From Mixophyes australis (lineage: Eukaryota > Chordata > Amphibia > Anura > Limnodynastidae), in assembly GCA_036250195.1 (NCBI GenBank), contig JAVHZZ010000002.1, positions 64,322,705 to 64,386,704 of the forward strand: a DNA stretch of 64,000 nucleotides, written 5' to 3'. Shown here in pieces: positions 1 to 10,965 of this stretch (positions within the stretch are counted from its first letter, which is position 1; every line of letters begins with the position of its first letter). The notes under the pieces are model-generated. The model worked only from the letters and a program-made list of their open reading frames with translations. It was not told the origin of the DNA and did no database searches. The position numbers were made by a program, and so were the translations under genes.

Positions 1-36
1 GGGAGGGTGTGTAGGGAAGTGGTGCTCTGACCTTGT

Positions 37-310
37 GTCCAGTGCTCTGTCCTTGCTGAGTCCAGTGGTGCATCAGTCCAGTGCTCTGTCCTTGCTGAGT
101 CCAGTGGTGCATCAGTCCAGTGCTCTGTCCTTGCTGAGTCCAGTGGTGCATCAGTCCAGTGCTCTGTCCTTGCTGAGTCCAGTGGTGCATCAGTCCAGTG
201 CTCTGTCCTTGCTGAGTCCAGTGGTGCATCAGTCCAGTGCTCTGTCCTTGCTGAGTCCAGTGGTGCATCAGTCCAGTGCTCTGTCCTTGCTGAGTCCAGT
301 GGTGTTTTTG
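37..310. repeat. 39-bp tandem repeat array in hAT element A
   Basis: About seven copies of a 39-bp unit starting GTCCAGTGCTCTGTCC follow one another almost without change. The period is a multiple of three, so an open frame runs through them by chance; it is not a gene. The GTCCAGTGGTGC / CTGTGCTCTG theme recurs inverted in the 5' part of element C (29620-30400). Confidence 0.9.
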
Positions 311-487
311 TCCTGTGCTCTGTGCTGCTGAGTACAGTGGTGCTTTTGTCCTGTGCTTTGTTCTGCTAAGTGCATAGTTAATTTAAATGTATTAAAAAAT
401 CTTTTAAAAAAACCTAAAAAAATAAAAATTTATACAAAAATCATTTAAAAAAATATATTTTTTTTTAAAAAAAGTATAAAAAAAATT

Positions 488-700
488 CTTGCAGTCCAGA
501 AACATTAATACTGCAATCTATAAAAAATTGTTCACTGTTCTTGCAGTCCAGAAACATTAATACTGCAATATATAAAAAATTGTTCACTGATCTTGCAGTC
601 CAGAAACATTAATACTGCAATCTATTAAAAATTGTTCACTGTTCTTGCAGTCCAGAAACATTAATACTGCAATCTATTAAAAATTGTTCACTGTTCCAGC
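488..700. repeat. 52-bp tandem repeat array upstream of the A transposase
   Basis: Four copies of a 52-bp unit begin with CTTGCAGTCCAGAAACATTA at 488, 540, 592 and 644, followed by a degraded fifth. The array ends just before the transposase ATG at 745. Element C has related A/T-rich repeats containing AATATTGCAGTACCA in the same relative place. Confidence 0.9.
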
Positions 701-744
701 AGTATTTAAAAAATAGTACTGTAATACAACGTGTGCTGCATATA

Positions 745-2330
745 ATGGAGTACAAAAATTTGGAGGATAAAGTAGGGAAAGATCAAGACCCACTTCCTCC
801 TTATGCTGCTGCCACTATTCATGACATAGACGATGAAATGCCATCAACGTCGTCTGCCAAGGCCGATGCCCAATCTCCTAGTAGAGGGCATGTAAAATCC
901 AAAAACCCAAAGTTCAATAAAATTACCAAAAAAAGGAAATTAAAAACATCTGAGGAGAAACGAAAACTTGTCAATATGCCATTTACGACACGGAGTGGCA
1001 AGGAATGGCTTAGGCCCTGGCCCGTGTTCAGGACTAGTGGTTCAGCTTCACCCAAGGATCTAAGCCCTCCTCCTTCCCCCCCTCTAAAAAATTTAAGAGA
1101 CTTAAGCTGTCATCAACAACACAGCAAACAACTCTGCCTTCTAAAGAGATGGCATCACAAATCCCCAAGGTGAGTCCAAGGGTGTTGGTGGTTGCGAAGC
1201 CTGACCTTCCCATCACTGTACGGGAAGAGGTGGCTCCTTCCACCATTTGCAGCACGCCCTTTGCATATGCTGGAAGGATCACCCACATTCCAGTTACAGA
1301 TTTGGCTAATGAAGGTGTGAATGTTGTACACCGGGAGGAGGATATTGATGTAGCTGGCACTGAGGAGGAACTTGACGAGGAGGATGCTGATGTGGTTATC
1401 TTAAATGAGGCACCAGGGGGGGAATCAGTTGTTGTCCATGAGATGAAAAAGCCCATCGTCATGCCTGGTCAGAAGACCAAAAAATCCACCTCTTCGGTCT
1501 GGAGTTATTTTTATCCCAATCCGGACAACAAATGTATGGCCATATGTAGCTTATGTAAAGCTCAAATAAGCAGGGGTAAGGATCTTGGGCACCTAGGGAC
1601 ATCCTCCCTTATACGACACCTGAATAACCTTTATAGTTCAGTGATTAGTTCAGGAACTGTGGCTAGGACCGTCATCAGTCCAGGGACACCTAAATCCCTT
1701 GGTCCTGTTGGATACACACCACCAACACCCTCCTCGTCAACTTCTTCCACAATCTCCATCAGATTTAGTCCTGCAGGCCATGTCACCAGCCAGACTGAGT
1801 CCTCTTCAATCCGGGATTCATCCGAGGAATCCTGCAGCGGTACGCCTACTACTGCCACAACTGCTGTTGCTGCTGGTCGGTCATCTTCCCAGAGGGGAAG
1901 TCGTAAGACCGCTACGTCTTTCACCAAACAATTGACCGTCCAACAGTCATTTGCCATGAGCACCAAGTACGACACTAGTCATCCTATGGCAAATCGGATA
2001 ACTGCGGCCTTAACAGCTATGTTGGTGTTTGACGTGCATCCGGTGTCCGCCATCTGTGCAGTGGAAATGAGACTAGTTGGAGGAGGTATTGTGGCCCCGG
2101 TACCAAATTGGGTATCGGGGCCACTCCACTACGCAGTCCATAAAGCTTCGTATCAGATATTAAACTACGTTCAATGTTCCTGCCAAATAAAAAAATAATG
2201 AAAATGCCCTGTCATCAACGAAAACAAGAGGTAGTGACGCGCTAGAATATCCACCCTCTATATGCTGCAGAGGATGGAGGAGCAGAAAAAGGCCATTCAA
2301 GCCTACACAGCCACCTACGATGGGCCACGT
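745..2330 (+). pseudogene. hAT transposase pseudogene (BED finger half only), element A
   Basis: The ATG at 745 begins a protein that aligns with the transposase of element C. A single-base deletion near 1085-1092, in the run after the Pro-rich stretch, shifts the frame; the following frame is open to about 2058. The BED zinc finger lies around 1480-1640. Its CxxC pair and first His are kept, but the last His (CAT in C) is Tyr (TAT) here, so a zinc ligand is lost. After 2058 the coding sequence jumps into a copy of the family's non-coding CCCCGGTACC repeat. Only a scrap of the later transposase (MLQRMEEQ region, about 2260-2310) remains. It cannot encode an active enzyme. Confidence 0.88.
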
Positions 2331-2675
2331 GTTTGTGCCGCCGACTTGTGTCGCTTTGCTTAGACATCCAGCTACCTCGGTGCAACCTTTTGGACTAAAA
2401 ACAATATTGTGAGGTGTGAGGTGTTCACAATAGAATGGAAATTAGTGGAAATGAATGTTATTGAGGTTAATAATAGTGTAGGAGTGAAAAAAAAACCCCG
2501 AAATATGGATTTTAGCACTTTTTATGCTTTTTAAAAAAAAAATCAGAACCCAAAACCCAAAATCAGAACCAAAACCTTTTGTGGGGTGTTTTGGCAAAAC
2601 AAATCAGAACCTAAAACCTCAAGCTAATCAGAACCCAAAACCCAAAACTCCAAAAGTGCCCGGTGCACATCCTTA

Positions 2676-3984
2676 CTTAAGATGCAGAACAGGGGAGGGA
2701 ACTGGCAGACTAACGTAGGCCATGTACAGTACTGGCGTTCCGCCAAAGATGCAGCAAATTCAAAACCTGTGTTTGTTGTAAGTACGATTCTTTTCAGATG
2801 TGTATCTTGCACCCACTAAAAGAAGGTGTAAAGGCGGACTGAGGAGTTTATGTTAAGTTGAACGCAAATTGTTTTCTTGACATATAATATGGTTTTATTA
2901 TATGGGTGAGGGCATCATTGTGTGAAACATTGTCGATAAGCCTGCATAAAAAGTGGACAAGGCGCTCTGAAAGTTGCACTTGATGGAGATAAGCTATGAC
3001 AATTATAGGACCTGAAAGTTGATTTTTGGAACAGATCTAAGCCATATGGGAGGAAGCATATAGGTACGCTGGAGTATTTATTCTTTCAAGGAATAACATT
3101 TAACCGGCTGGGATAGCCACTAGGCAGTATGTTTCTCAAGAGAGGTAGCAATAGTGTCTCTGTAGCACAGAGGGACGTCTGGTACAAGGTAGGATAGATA
3201 ACAGGGAGTGTTATATAGGAGATTTCAGAATGTGAGTGAGGGCATAAACTGCATAACCTGGATGTGTTTCACTTAACCATAACCTCCTAAAACATATACC
3301 ACTTACTTAACTTATCTAAAGAATAACCACACTGTGACTTATGAAAGTGGCAAAAGAAGGTCACCGTTTATGAATCAACCCGCTGCTGTATCGATTTCTA
3401 TTCCTAAGAAGGACAGACAGGAAACAAGACCCTCTGTTTTATCGTGGGCTATGGGTACACCCAATACTGTAAACAAGGACTAGGCTGCATATAAGATGTC
3501 GCCACACTGAGGGGAACTAGGGGGACAGATGATGAGAAAAACAGAACTTTCTCCCCTTGAGAAAACTCTGTTTTTGGAACGAAACGCGTAGAGGAGTATG
3601 CAGGCTTATTGACAATAACTTCAGTGTAAGTACTGAGAGTTTTGTATGTGTAAAATAAAGTTTATGAAACTAACCACATCCCTTGGCCTCCTTTTGGGTT
3701 TGATTCACGGACCGGAGGAATCTCGCCGGGGAATGATACCCTAATTGGCGATAAACATCGGAAAGATTATTCTTTATCTTGGGCATGAAATATATTATTT
3801 ACAACATTATCTTGGATATATAACGATTCCAAATCACGCCAGAGAACGCGATTTGCATTTGAGTCATCAGTCGTTATCACGGATCATCGGTTGGAGATCA
3901 ACCTTACGGTACATTTCAGTGACTACAATCGGAAAGGACATTGTACATATCAATCCCTCTATTGAGGAGTATAGGTGGGCTTAT
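2676..3984. other. no gene seen; contains an ACGAAACGCGT repeat motif
   Basis: No supported gene. At 3577-3588 lies ACGAAACGCGTA, preceded by AAAAACAGA (3538-3546) and TCTGTTTTT (3564-3572), which are complementary. A polyadenylation-like AAATAAAG follows near 3652. The arrangement suggests the 3' part of an old retroelement. The same ACGAAACGCGT core occurs on the minus strand near 51038-51048. Confidence 0.35.
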
Positions 3985-3986
3985 CT

Positions 3987-3987
3987 A

Positions 3988-4030
<43 letters not shown>
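3987..4030. repeat. (AT)n microsatellite
   Basis: About 22 uninterrupted AT dinucleotides. The sequence up to 4440 on its right shows no recognisable gene or repeat. Confidence 0.95.
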
Positions 4031-4033
<3 letters not shown>

Positions 4034-4439
4034 CAGAGTCCTTTCAGTAGTATTTTGAATAATGACAGTTGATTTATAAAATGGCAACTTTTTTGCGCTC
4101 TCACACTACATTCTATAACCATCGATATAGGAGTAAATGCAATCAGAGTTCATTATTGCCTATATATCTTTAGATGCGTGTACGAGTGCGTATTTGTTTT
4201 TGTACTCTTGTGTTTATATGTGTATAAGTTTGTATTGTTCATGTCCTGATACTGAGCGCTGTAGGATTGAATTACCTATACAGCGTTGAGACCTTGGGAG
4301 AGTCTCCCTACATGCTGCTTGTAGCAGGCTAAGTGCAATAATTGGATTGGAGTGCTTATCCCTATTTCTATATATAGAGATCTTGCCAAACTGTTTTTGC
4401 TCAAATACATGATTGCAAACATATTGACAAATATACATT

Positions 4440-6620
4440 TTCTTATCCTGTCCCTGACACTAGGCCTGACAACAAACGTATGGAACCTGTGATCACAATG
4501 GTCAGAGTCGTTTGCTCGCTCGCCTACCTGATTTTAATTGCGGTTCGCCTAATAATGACTGTAACAGCTTCAAAAACTGGCGTGGACCTTGCTCGTTGTC
4601 CGAAGAGTCATTGTTAGTGCTAGCTAGAGGTGGGCTGGGGTGACCGCTTTTGTGTGTTCTAACCAAAAAATTCTCACCGGAGGTGGAGGCGGCTCCTGCC
4701 TCCTGGGTAGTCCCAGCCGACGGGGGGCCCATCAACAAAATGACTGCACTGCTGGCCTGGTTGTCGTCACTGGTAGGTCTGGCGGCGTTACTGCCCACCA
4801 TGATGTTAAGCTGTCTCCGTGAATATGCAACCAAATGAACGTTAGGTTTGAGAAGAAAGGGTGGGGTTTGGGATAACAGGATAGGATCTAGCACATTCCC
4901 CCCGCTGAGAAGAGTGATGGACGGAGGTACTTGGCCTACACAATCTCTCCTCTAGTCTACAACAATACCGGTGAAGAGACGGGCCAATTTTTTCAGTAGG
5001 GGGGCTAAGCTGACTCCTAGTGTAACCAGCTGTAGGAAGAGGGTCTGGGGCCCTGTGGTCCCTACCCCAAAATCCCTGGCTTGGTGGGAAATCTGACCCT
5101 GAACAAAACATCCCGATCCGCTTGCTGCGCTCCGCTCCTAAATATGGGTGGGGGAACGGTAACTCTGACATGCTATTGGTGCCACCATCATGATAATCTA
5201 TCACTCTGGTATTGGGGTGGCCAGAAGTTAATTCAAACCTAGTGGAGTAATAGGGGGGGGACTGAGAGACAGGCTTCACCAGTGAACTGAAATGCGGTCA
5301 TATTGACGCACGCCCTATTGGTGAGCTTGGAAATAGCAGTGGGGAAAAGTTCTGGACATCGACGTTCGTGTAGCTGCCCAAACTCTCAAAAGCCGGGGCG
5401 TAGTGGGAGCTGACGTGCTGTGAACCGTAGGTGCCAAGTGAAAAGCTCATAAGGGGGAAGGGCCGGTTGGATGGTGGGGAATTGCCAAGAGATGTCCACA
5501 TATAGCTCCAACTGGGTATATTGCCATCAGCTGCAGACCGGGTGCTATCTCTATCTGAGAGGGGATGCTGTTCGTAAAGGGATCGTCGCGCCGCGGAAAG
5601 GGTTCTATGGAGCTGCGCCCCTCAGACAGAACCTCTGGGATTGTTAGCCAAAAAGGGGCTAGGAGGGAAATAAAGCTGATGTGGGGCTGGACAAAACATC
5701 TCACTCCTGGGCACTGGAAGTGGAGGGTTAATGTCAGTAATGACTGGTTGGCATCCTGCACTTGCCGTGTCTCACGTCCTCCTGCTGGGCAAGTGTGGTG
5801 CAGCCCTGATGCCTGTCCGGCTTCAGAGGGCATGCTGGGTCCCTGTCCGTAGACTTGAAGGGCAGCCTGGCGGGCTGAGGATCTGCCCCTACCCCTGCAA
5901 ACTCGGGTATTGCTGCCAGGAGGACCAGAACGGTGCATCACCGACGCTCGTTCTGGAGTGCGGGCACTGCGCATGTGCACAGCCTCCGGCAGTTTATTGT
6001 GAACCGCCGGGCTGCGCGACTGCATATTCCTCTTCCTGCTCGGCTGAATCGGGGCAGGTAAGTGGTCCTCAGACCTAGGAGAACTGCTGGGGAGCTGGCT
6101 GTGGGATGAAGGGGCTCCGCTAGCGCCACTCTGCAAAACTACATTGGGAAGATGGCCGCCTCCGCATGGGGAAGAGGGGGGGTCCAGAAGTCTAACCGGG
6201 TGCAAAACGGAACGCTTAGAATGGGGCATGCTGAATAATGGGGGGCTAAGGGGGACTGGGAACGCAAGGAACTGTGGAGGTGTCGATGAAGTGGAGGGGG
6301 CCTTAAACGCTGAGGAAGCGGAGGCTAGCTGCAGGATGGAAGGGAGGAGGTAGAATAAAGGGCAGAGAGAGGCGCAGGTAAGTGAATACAGCAACAACAA
6401 GCTTATAACAACTGATTATATACATATCCTTCACAGCAGCTCTTCTCCTGGGATCTCAAGCATTGAATGAGAAAGGGCATGTGACATGCTAGAACTTATA
6501 TAACTACTCCAGGCACTCCCCTTCGTCCCTCATTGGTCGGCCTGGGATGTGGACATATAACTCCAGCAGGTACAGTTAATTTCACTTACACTCCCCATGC
6601 ATGCGTTTAAGTGCTTTCGT
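4440..6620 (-). other. GC-rich decayed coding region, possibly retroelement ORF1; unassigned
   Basis: Three partly overlapping minus-strand open stretches (5447-6400, 4842-5279, 4502-4894) encode proteins rich in Ser, Pro and Arg, with frameshifts between them. Base composition is much more GC-rich than either flank. The leftmost stretch carries an acidic SSDNEQGP segment before a basic end. This would fit the gag-like ORF of a DIRS or gypsy element, but no reverse transcriptase, recombinase or zinc knuckle was recognised. CAGGTAAGT occurs twice on the plus strand (6055, 6374), so a transcribed plus-strand unit is also possible. Function not assigned. Confidence 0.3.
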
Positions 6621-7087
6621 CCATATGGGACTGTCTTTTAATTACATTTAGAAACAGGAGTAATGAAATAAAATAGAGTGAATATAAAATGTCTACACAC
6701 CCTTATTATAATTGAAGGTATTTGTAGCCTGAAATCAAGATAATTACCATCAGACATTTTTCCACCTTTAATGCGACCTTGCAATCAACAAAATTTTATA
6801 TTTTTAGGAAAAATAAGTGAAAATAAAATAATCTACAATACCCTGGATGCATAAGTGTGCACAATCTTGCATAATGGGTCTGTAGCTGTGTTTATAGGTA
6901 ACCAATCCCATTCAAAATCATGTTCAAAGGTAACTAGCATACACCTGCCAGCAATGAAAGTGATTGAAATTAATCCCATTTAAAGATCAGCTGTTCTGCA
7001 TGTTATCTGCTGTTATTTAGGTGCATTTCATCTTTCTTATTGCAATTTTATATCTGCAAGAAGAGTGTTTACTAGAGGACATCTCAC
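6621..7087. other. intron sequence downstream of ePHD exon 7; no gene seen
   Basis: AT-rich sequence without a recognisable gene. The part just left of exon 7 (about 7040-7087) resembles the sequence left of the paralogous exon at 63114-63148, for example TATATCTG followed by ATCTCACC in both, so it is ancestral intron rather than inserted repeat. Confidence 0.5.
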
Positions 7088-7122
7088 CAGTAACATATGG
7101 CTCTTTTTTTTTCTTCTTATTC
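7088..7122 (-). CDS. PHF11-like: PHF11/PHF6-like ePHD gene, coding exon 7 (35 nt, Lys-rich)
   Basis: Acceptor TTCTGTTACAG precedes the exon and donor GTGAGA follows. Joined to exon 6 (ending AG) it continues in frame as Arg then NKKKKKEPYVT, and ends one base into the next codon. The basic stretch suggests nuclear localisation or DNA/RNA contact, like the Lys/Arg-rich tail after the ePHD in PHF6 and PHF11. A paralogous exon of identical length and phase lies at 63114-63148, and about 200 bp of upstream intron is also similar, which supports this very short exon. The next exon was not found. Confidence 0.7.
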
Positions 7123-7329
7123 CTGTAACAGAAGACATAAGCACACTGTGTAAAGCCCTATAAGCTTAAACACGAGTTAACACTAACATATCTAAAACAA
7201 AAAGACTTGGCTTGATACCATGGAAGTCTAAGAATGTGAATAAAGCTAAAAGTCATATCACAAAGAAGTTTCCTGAGAACTGTCCATATATATCAGTACT
7301 ACCATTTTAGATAAGGCTTTGTTCATAAG

Positions 7330-7830
7330 ACTAGGTACACATTGACCAATCTGTTATCTACAATGATTGTATCTATGACTGAAGGTCAAACCGGACAAAC
7401 TATTCCATCTACAGCACTCTCTACATTTAGTCACAGGGACATCTTCATTGCCGGCATCGGCTGAAAAGACCATGGGCTAAATTTAAACGTTTGAAAAAGT
7501 GGAGATATTGCCTATAGCAACCAATCAGTTTCTAGCTGTCATTTTGTAGAATGTAGTAAATAAATGATAACTAGAATCTGATTGGTTGCTATAGGCAACA
7601 TCTCCACCTTTTTCAAACCCGCAGTTTAGTAAATAATATACCCCCATGACTCTGTAAACTCTATGAAGTTCATGATTGTGAGTGCATACACACTACATGA
7701 TCGGAAGGTGATTAGAACAAGATTATTAAACAGTACGACCAACCAAAAGAAACTACAATTGGCACTTTGGAACGACTGAGGTTCATTGTGTAGGAAGCTC
7801 TCCATGCTGGCAGTCTGCAATCCCTAATAT
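7330..7830. repeat. degraded Harbinger-like non-autonomous element (tentative)
   Basis: 7335 begins AGGTACACATTGACCAATCTG. The segment 7690-7790 (TACACACTACATGATCGG, AGTACGACCAACCAAAA) resembles the right part of the Harbinger element at 45260-45345 (ACACACTACACAG, GGTACGACCAACAAAAT). It is split by the MITE at 7474-7645. The boundaries are not clean. Confidence 0.4.
7474..7645. mobile_element. palindromic MITE (GGAGATRTTGCCTATAGCAACC family)
   Basis: The two arms, TGGAGATATTGCCTATAGCA and TTGCTATAGGCAACATCTCC, are inverted copies around a short centre, with GGGCTAAATTTA and TAAATAATATACCCCC as outer ends. A second member with cleaner ends is at 18041-18188. It lies in intron 6 of the ePHD gene. 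Confidence 0.75.
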
Positions 7831-7888
7831 CCCTGCCTGAGTGATATAGTCTGTTTTATTAGGAAAATCAATCTTCATGGCATTAATA

Positions 7889-8415
7889 ATACCCCATTAA
7901 TACTGCACCAAAATCCCAGGTTTTTGCCGGGGCGAGCTCAAACGACCCGTGTCTTGGTGCAGTATGAATGGTACAAGTCAAAAATCCCGGGTCTAAAAAC
8001 CTGGGTTTTCAACCCGGGATTTATCGAGGGGTAATTCCCGGGTCGGACCCAGGTTGCCTGCACTATGAATGGTGCCACCCGGGGTTTTCAACCCGGGTTG
8101 CACAGAAAACAAGCTGATTGGCTGTCTGCCTGTCTCTGGAGGATGATGTCATCGGTGGGAGCCCGTGGAAGAAAAAAAAAACAGTCACCTTTCAATGACA
8201 TCACCATTTTTCAGCCAATGAAAACTGCTCTGGTGATGACTCCCACAAATTGCCAGGGCACAGACTTGTGCAGTATGAATGGGGTCAACCCAGGAAATTC
8301 CTGGGTCCGAGGTGCAGTATGAATGGTGTTTCTGAGCTGGGACGCTCCGAGCCCCGGCAAAAACCCGGCTTGAAAAACCCGGGATATTGCCGCGGCGGCA
8401 GTATGAAAGCGGTAT
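7889..8415. mobile_element. MITE rich in CCCGGGTTTT inverted repeats
   Basis: Imperfect terminal inverted repeats: ATACCCCATTAATACTGC on the left and GCGGCAGTATGAAAGCGGTAT on the right. Inside, GCAGTATGAATGG or its complement recurs several times, and nested palindromes around AACCCGGGATTT could form stable hairpins. No coding capacity. It lies about 150 bp from ePHD exon 6. Confidence 0.7.
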
Positions 8416-8565
8416 AACAGATGTACATACATTAATAAAAGTGAAAATATCCTGTAACTTCCAGAAGTTGTAGTGCATCTTTAAGTGAAAATGAACAGTT
8501 CCTTAGTATTATATTACCATGAGAGATAAAACAATTTTTGTAGAATTGTTTCAATTCCATTTTAC

Positions 8566-8606
8566 CTTACTGCATTTGTTGTTCCCTGTTTCCTTCTCTT
8601 CTTTTT
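8566..8606 (-). CDS. PHF11-like: PHF11/PHF6-like ePHD gene, coding exon 6 (41 nt, KKKRRK)
   Basis: Acceptor TTTTTTTTAAG and donor GTAAAA bound a 41-nt exon reading KKKRRKQGTTNAV plus two bases. It starts in phase 0, exactly as exon 5 ends, and its last two bases complete an Arg codon with exon 7. Together with GKRGQ at the end of exon 5 it forms a bipartite basic cluster like the KRKRGRKK segment that follows the ePHD in human PHF11. The paralogous exon at 63944-63981 is one codon shorter but keeps both phases. Confidence 0.75.
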
Positions 8607-9158
8607 CTTAAAAAAAACATAACAAAAATACATGTTTTGCAATGAATAAATCCTTCTACAAACATTAAAAAGGAAATTCTCAGTAGAAAAATGTAGATTA
8701 AAAGTAGCTATTTTAGCTTTAACCCAAAAGAAGTCCGGAAGCAAATGTGAATATCGAAATTAGTGGCTCAGAAAGTGCATTCGAGCTGACTGCTTTTGAA
8801 TTTGGTAATAACTTATGCAAATACTAACATTTTTGAGTTAATTGTTAAGCAAATCATTCAACCAATGAGATATGGCCCGTCTCCGCTAATATTGTTTTTG
8901 GTGTGATATTTTGTTTTTATAGTACTATGTGATATACCATGTTACAGTTCAGTGTATTAGTATAGCCTCCAGCCCCATGTGATAAAAGACTGTTAGACAA
9001 AGAGGATCAGAACTCATCAGAGCTCATGATGTAGGTACTAGATGCTTGGATTTATGCTATAAAATATTTTATAAAACCGTACGTTTTAGCAAGAATAATC
9101 TGGCTAATATAAATATAAAATTTTGCAATATAGAGAAAGCATTGATCAAATATAGTAC
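8607..9158. other. intron 5 sequence, nothing recognised
   Basis: AT-rich sequence between exon 6 and a SINE. No repeat family, RNA gene or exon was identified. Confidence 0.5.
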
Positions 9159-9464
9159 GGCAGCACGGTGGCCTAGTGGTTAGCACTTCTGCCTTACAGC
9201 ACTGGGGTCATAAGTTCAATTCCTGACCATGGTCTTATCTGTGAGGAGTTTGTATGTTCTCCCCGCGTGGGTTTCCTCCAGGTGCTCCGGTTTCCTCCCA
9301 CACTCCAAAAAAAACCAACATACTGGTAGGTTAATTGTCTGCTAACAAATTGACCCTAGTGTGTGTGTTAAGGAATTTAGACTGTAAGCCCCAATGATGT
9401 GAGTTAGTTCTCTGTACAGCGCTCCGGAATTAGTGGCGCTATATAAATAAATGATGATGATGAT
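9159..9464 (+). mobile_element. tRNA-derived SINE (V-SINE-like), near full length
   Basis: The head GGCAGCACGGTGGCCTAGTG resembles an A box, and GGTCATAAGTTCAATTCC a B box, of a tRNA-type Pol III promoter. The conserved body TTTGTATGTTCTCCCCGCGT follows, and it ends in a (GAT)n tail. Short ATAGTA repeats flank it. Other copies are at 19673, 37802, 43416 and, inverted and truncated, 31540. Confidence 0.85.
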
Positions 9465-9656
9465 ATAGTAGGCACAGAAATTATCTTAAAGTAGGATGGT
9501 AACCAAGAGACCTCTGGACATTGAAAGATGCTACATTCTGTATTTCTAACACAGCAGTCATATCATCTCTGCACCAGTTAATTAGCCAGCTTTCAGGTGT
9601 GCAATTTGTATTAATTCAATGGTGTGCTGATTTATATGCACGGATTGTTTTAAGAA

Positions 9657-10050
9657 TTGTATTACATACATTTATTACTGCTGGAAACATCTCTCCCAAG
9701 CTCTCTCTCCTATCCTTCCTTTTCCTGCACACTCTGGAACACTAGATCTGACTGCAACAAACTCACATCCACCCACAACCTACTTCTCTCTAGTTCCCTC
9801 AGCTTCCATGCCATTACTGAAAATAGACTTTCCACCTGTGTCAATGTTTCACCTGCACCATTCTCCTATGGGTGTCTCTCCCTCATCCATACTCCTCAAC
9901 TTGGTGATCGGCAAGGTGATAGAGTAGGCTCCACCTTCTGTGTCATCTCCCCAGAGCCCTCTTTTCTTTTATCCCGGGTATCCAACCGTCTGTCCGCTAT
10001 CTCACAATTCCAAAACATTATCATTATCTTCCCTCCTCCTTGTTATAACT
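9657..10050 (+). mobile_element. LINE fragment, apurinic endonuclease N-terminal region (CR1/L2-like)
   Basis: The translation has LWNTRSDCNKLTSTHNLLLS followed by HAITENRLS and GCLSLIHTPQLG. This follows the endonuclease pattern of CR1/L2-type LINEs, in which a WNARS motif, an ITET(W)LS motif and a GG...HTPR motif come in that order. Several key positions have changed, for example TENR instead of TETW, and the frame ends early. It is a dead fragment without reverse transcriptase. Confidence 0.6.
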
Positions 10051-10459
10051 TGTAACACTTGTTTAAAATGACTGCACGTATGTTATTACAGAGAGGTGTC
10101 GCTTTCTTTGATTAAATGCATTGTTTTAACATATTATTGCGATTAGGGTAATGTGTGGCTTTTAGAAGGTTAGAGGGCCGCATTACGAGCAGCCCCTGAA
10201 GTGTATCAGGTTCCTATGACTGGATTAAGGGAACAAAAGTAATGTTTTTGCTGATGCAATAAGATAATAAGCAAGTCAACTCATCTTACTATCTAACAGT
10301 GCTAACTTATACCGCATAAAGCAAGGTAAACTTTCTGGCAAAAATTGCATAAGAGTTTGTAGAATTTGGGCTATATCTTTATCTTTCAAAGATTCCTCTG
10401 ATAAAAAATGTTTAAAAAATAGAAACATCTTTGGCCACATTGTAAAACATTTCTCCTAC

Positions 10460-10536
10460 CTGCCCTCTTTTTCCATGGGAGTTGTCCAATGTGTCAGATA
10501 TATCATTAGTGTCAGTGTCATCATCAGATTGGTCAT
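10460..10536 (-). CDS. PHF11-like: PHF11/PHF6-like ePHD gene, coding exon 5 (77 nt, acidic linker)
   Basis: Acceptor TTTTCATCCCTACAG and donor GTAGGA are good. The exon completes the codon left by exon 4 (C + AT = His) and reads DQSDDDTDTNDISDTLDN then SHGKRGQ, ending in phase 0. A Ser/Asp/Glu-rich linker leading into a basic cluster is also found after the ePHD in PHF6 (SEADLEESFNEHE then KSKKKSRKGR). The acidic DDDTDTND could be a CK2-type phosphorylation target; that is inference. hAT element B was inserted 82 bp upstream of this acceptor. Confidence 0.85.
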
Positions 10537-10965
10537 CTGTAGGGATGAAAAACACACTTCAATTTCTTCAAAAGCATTGTCCAATGAAGCACTATTGGTG
10601 AAATGTAAGTATTTAGATTAGAGATGGGCAGGTCCGGTTCTCCGAGAACCGAACCCACCCGAACTTTGGGTATTCGAGTACCGAGCTGAGCAGCTCGGTA
10701 CTCTCCCGCCCGTTCCAAATCCAAATCGAGGCCGAACGTCATTGTGACGTCGTCGGATCTCGGGGCTCGGTTCTCGTGATACTTCAACTTTATAAATACA
10801 CGCCTCCACAGCAATCCATCGCCATTTGACAGAGGGAGAGAGCAGGGTGTAGTCATAGGCTAATTAGAGCAGGGACAGAGAATACAATATTGTTCTTGCA
10901 ATTGCTCTAACCAAAATCGCTAGTGCAGAGAGGAGGATAGAGGTTTATTATTTTTTCTTAATATT

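Larger units (their letters stand above)
1..2675 (+). mobile_element. hAT DNA transposon A, internally deleted; left end outside the window
   Basis: The right end reads CCGGTGCACATCCTTA (2660-2675), which is the reverse complement of the left end of element C at 24064 with one mismatch. Sequence 2385-2675 matches the tail of C (24064-24360) in inverse orientation, so A and C are one family. The left part carries 39-bp and 52-bp tandem arrays, then a broken transposase with a BED zinc finger. The RNase H-like catalytic domain and the C-terminal dimerisation domain are gone. A is therefore a non-autonomous deletion derivative. Confidence 0.88.

Noticed and set aside
35..331. 98-codon plus-strand ORF of repeated SSALSLLSPVVHQ
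   Set aside because: It is the translation of a 39-bp non-coding tandem repeat whose length is a multiple of three.
5447..6400. 317-codon minus-strand ORF as a host gene
   Set aside because: No domain, no splice support, similar open frames on the opposite strand in GC-rich sequence; kept only as possible retroelement remnant.
9159..9240. A functional tRNA gene (A and B box-like sequences)
   Set aside because: The sequence is the head of a dispersed SINE with several copies in the window and does not fold as a complete tRNA.
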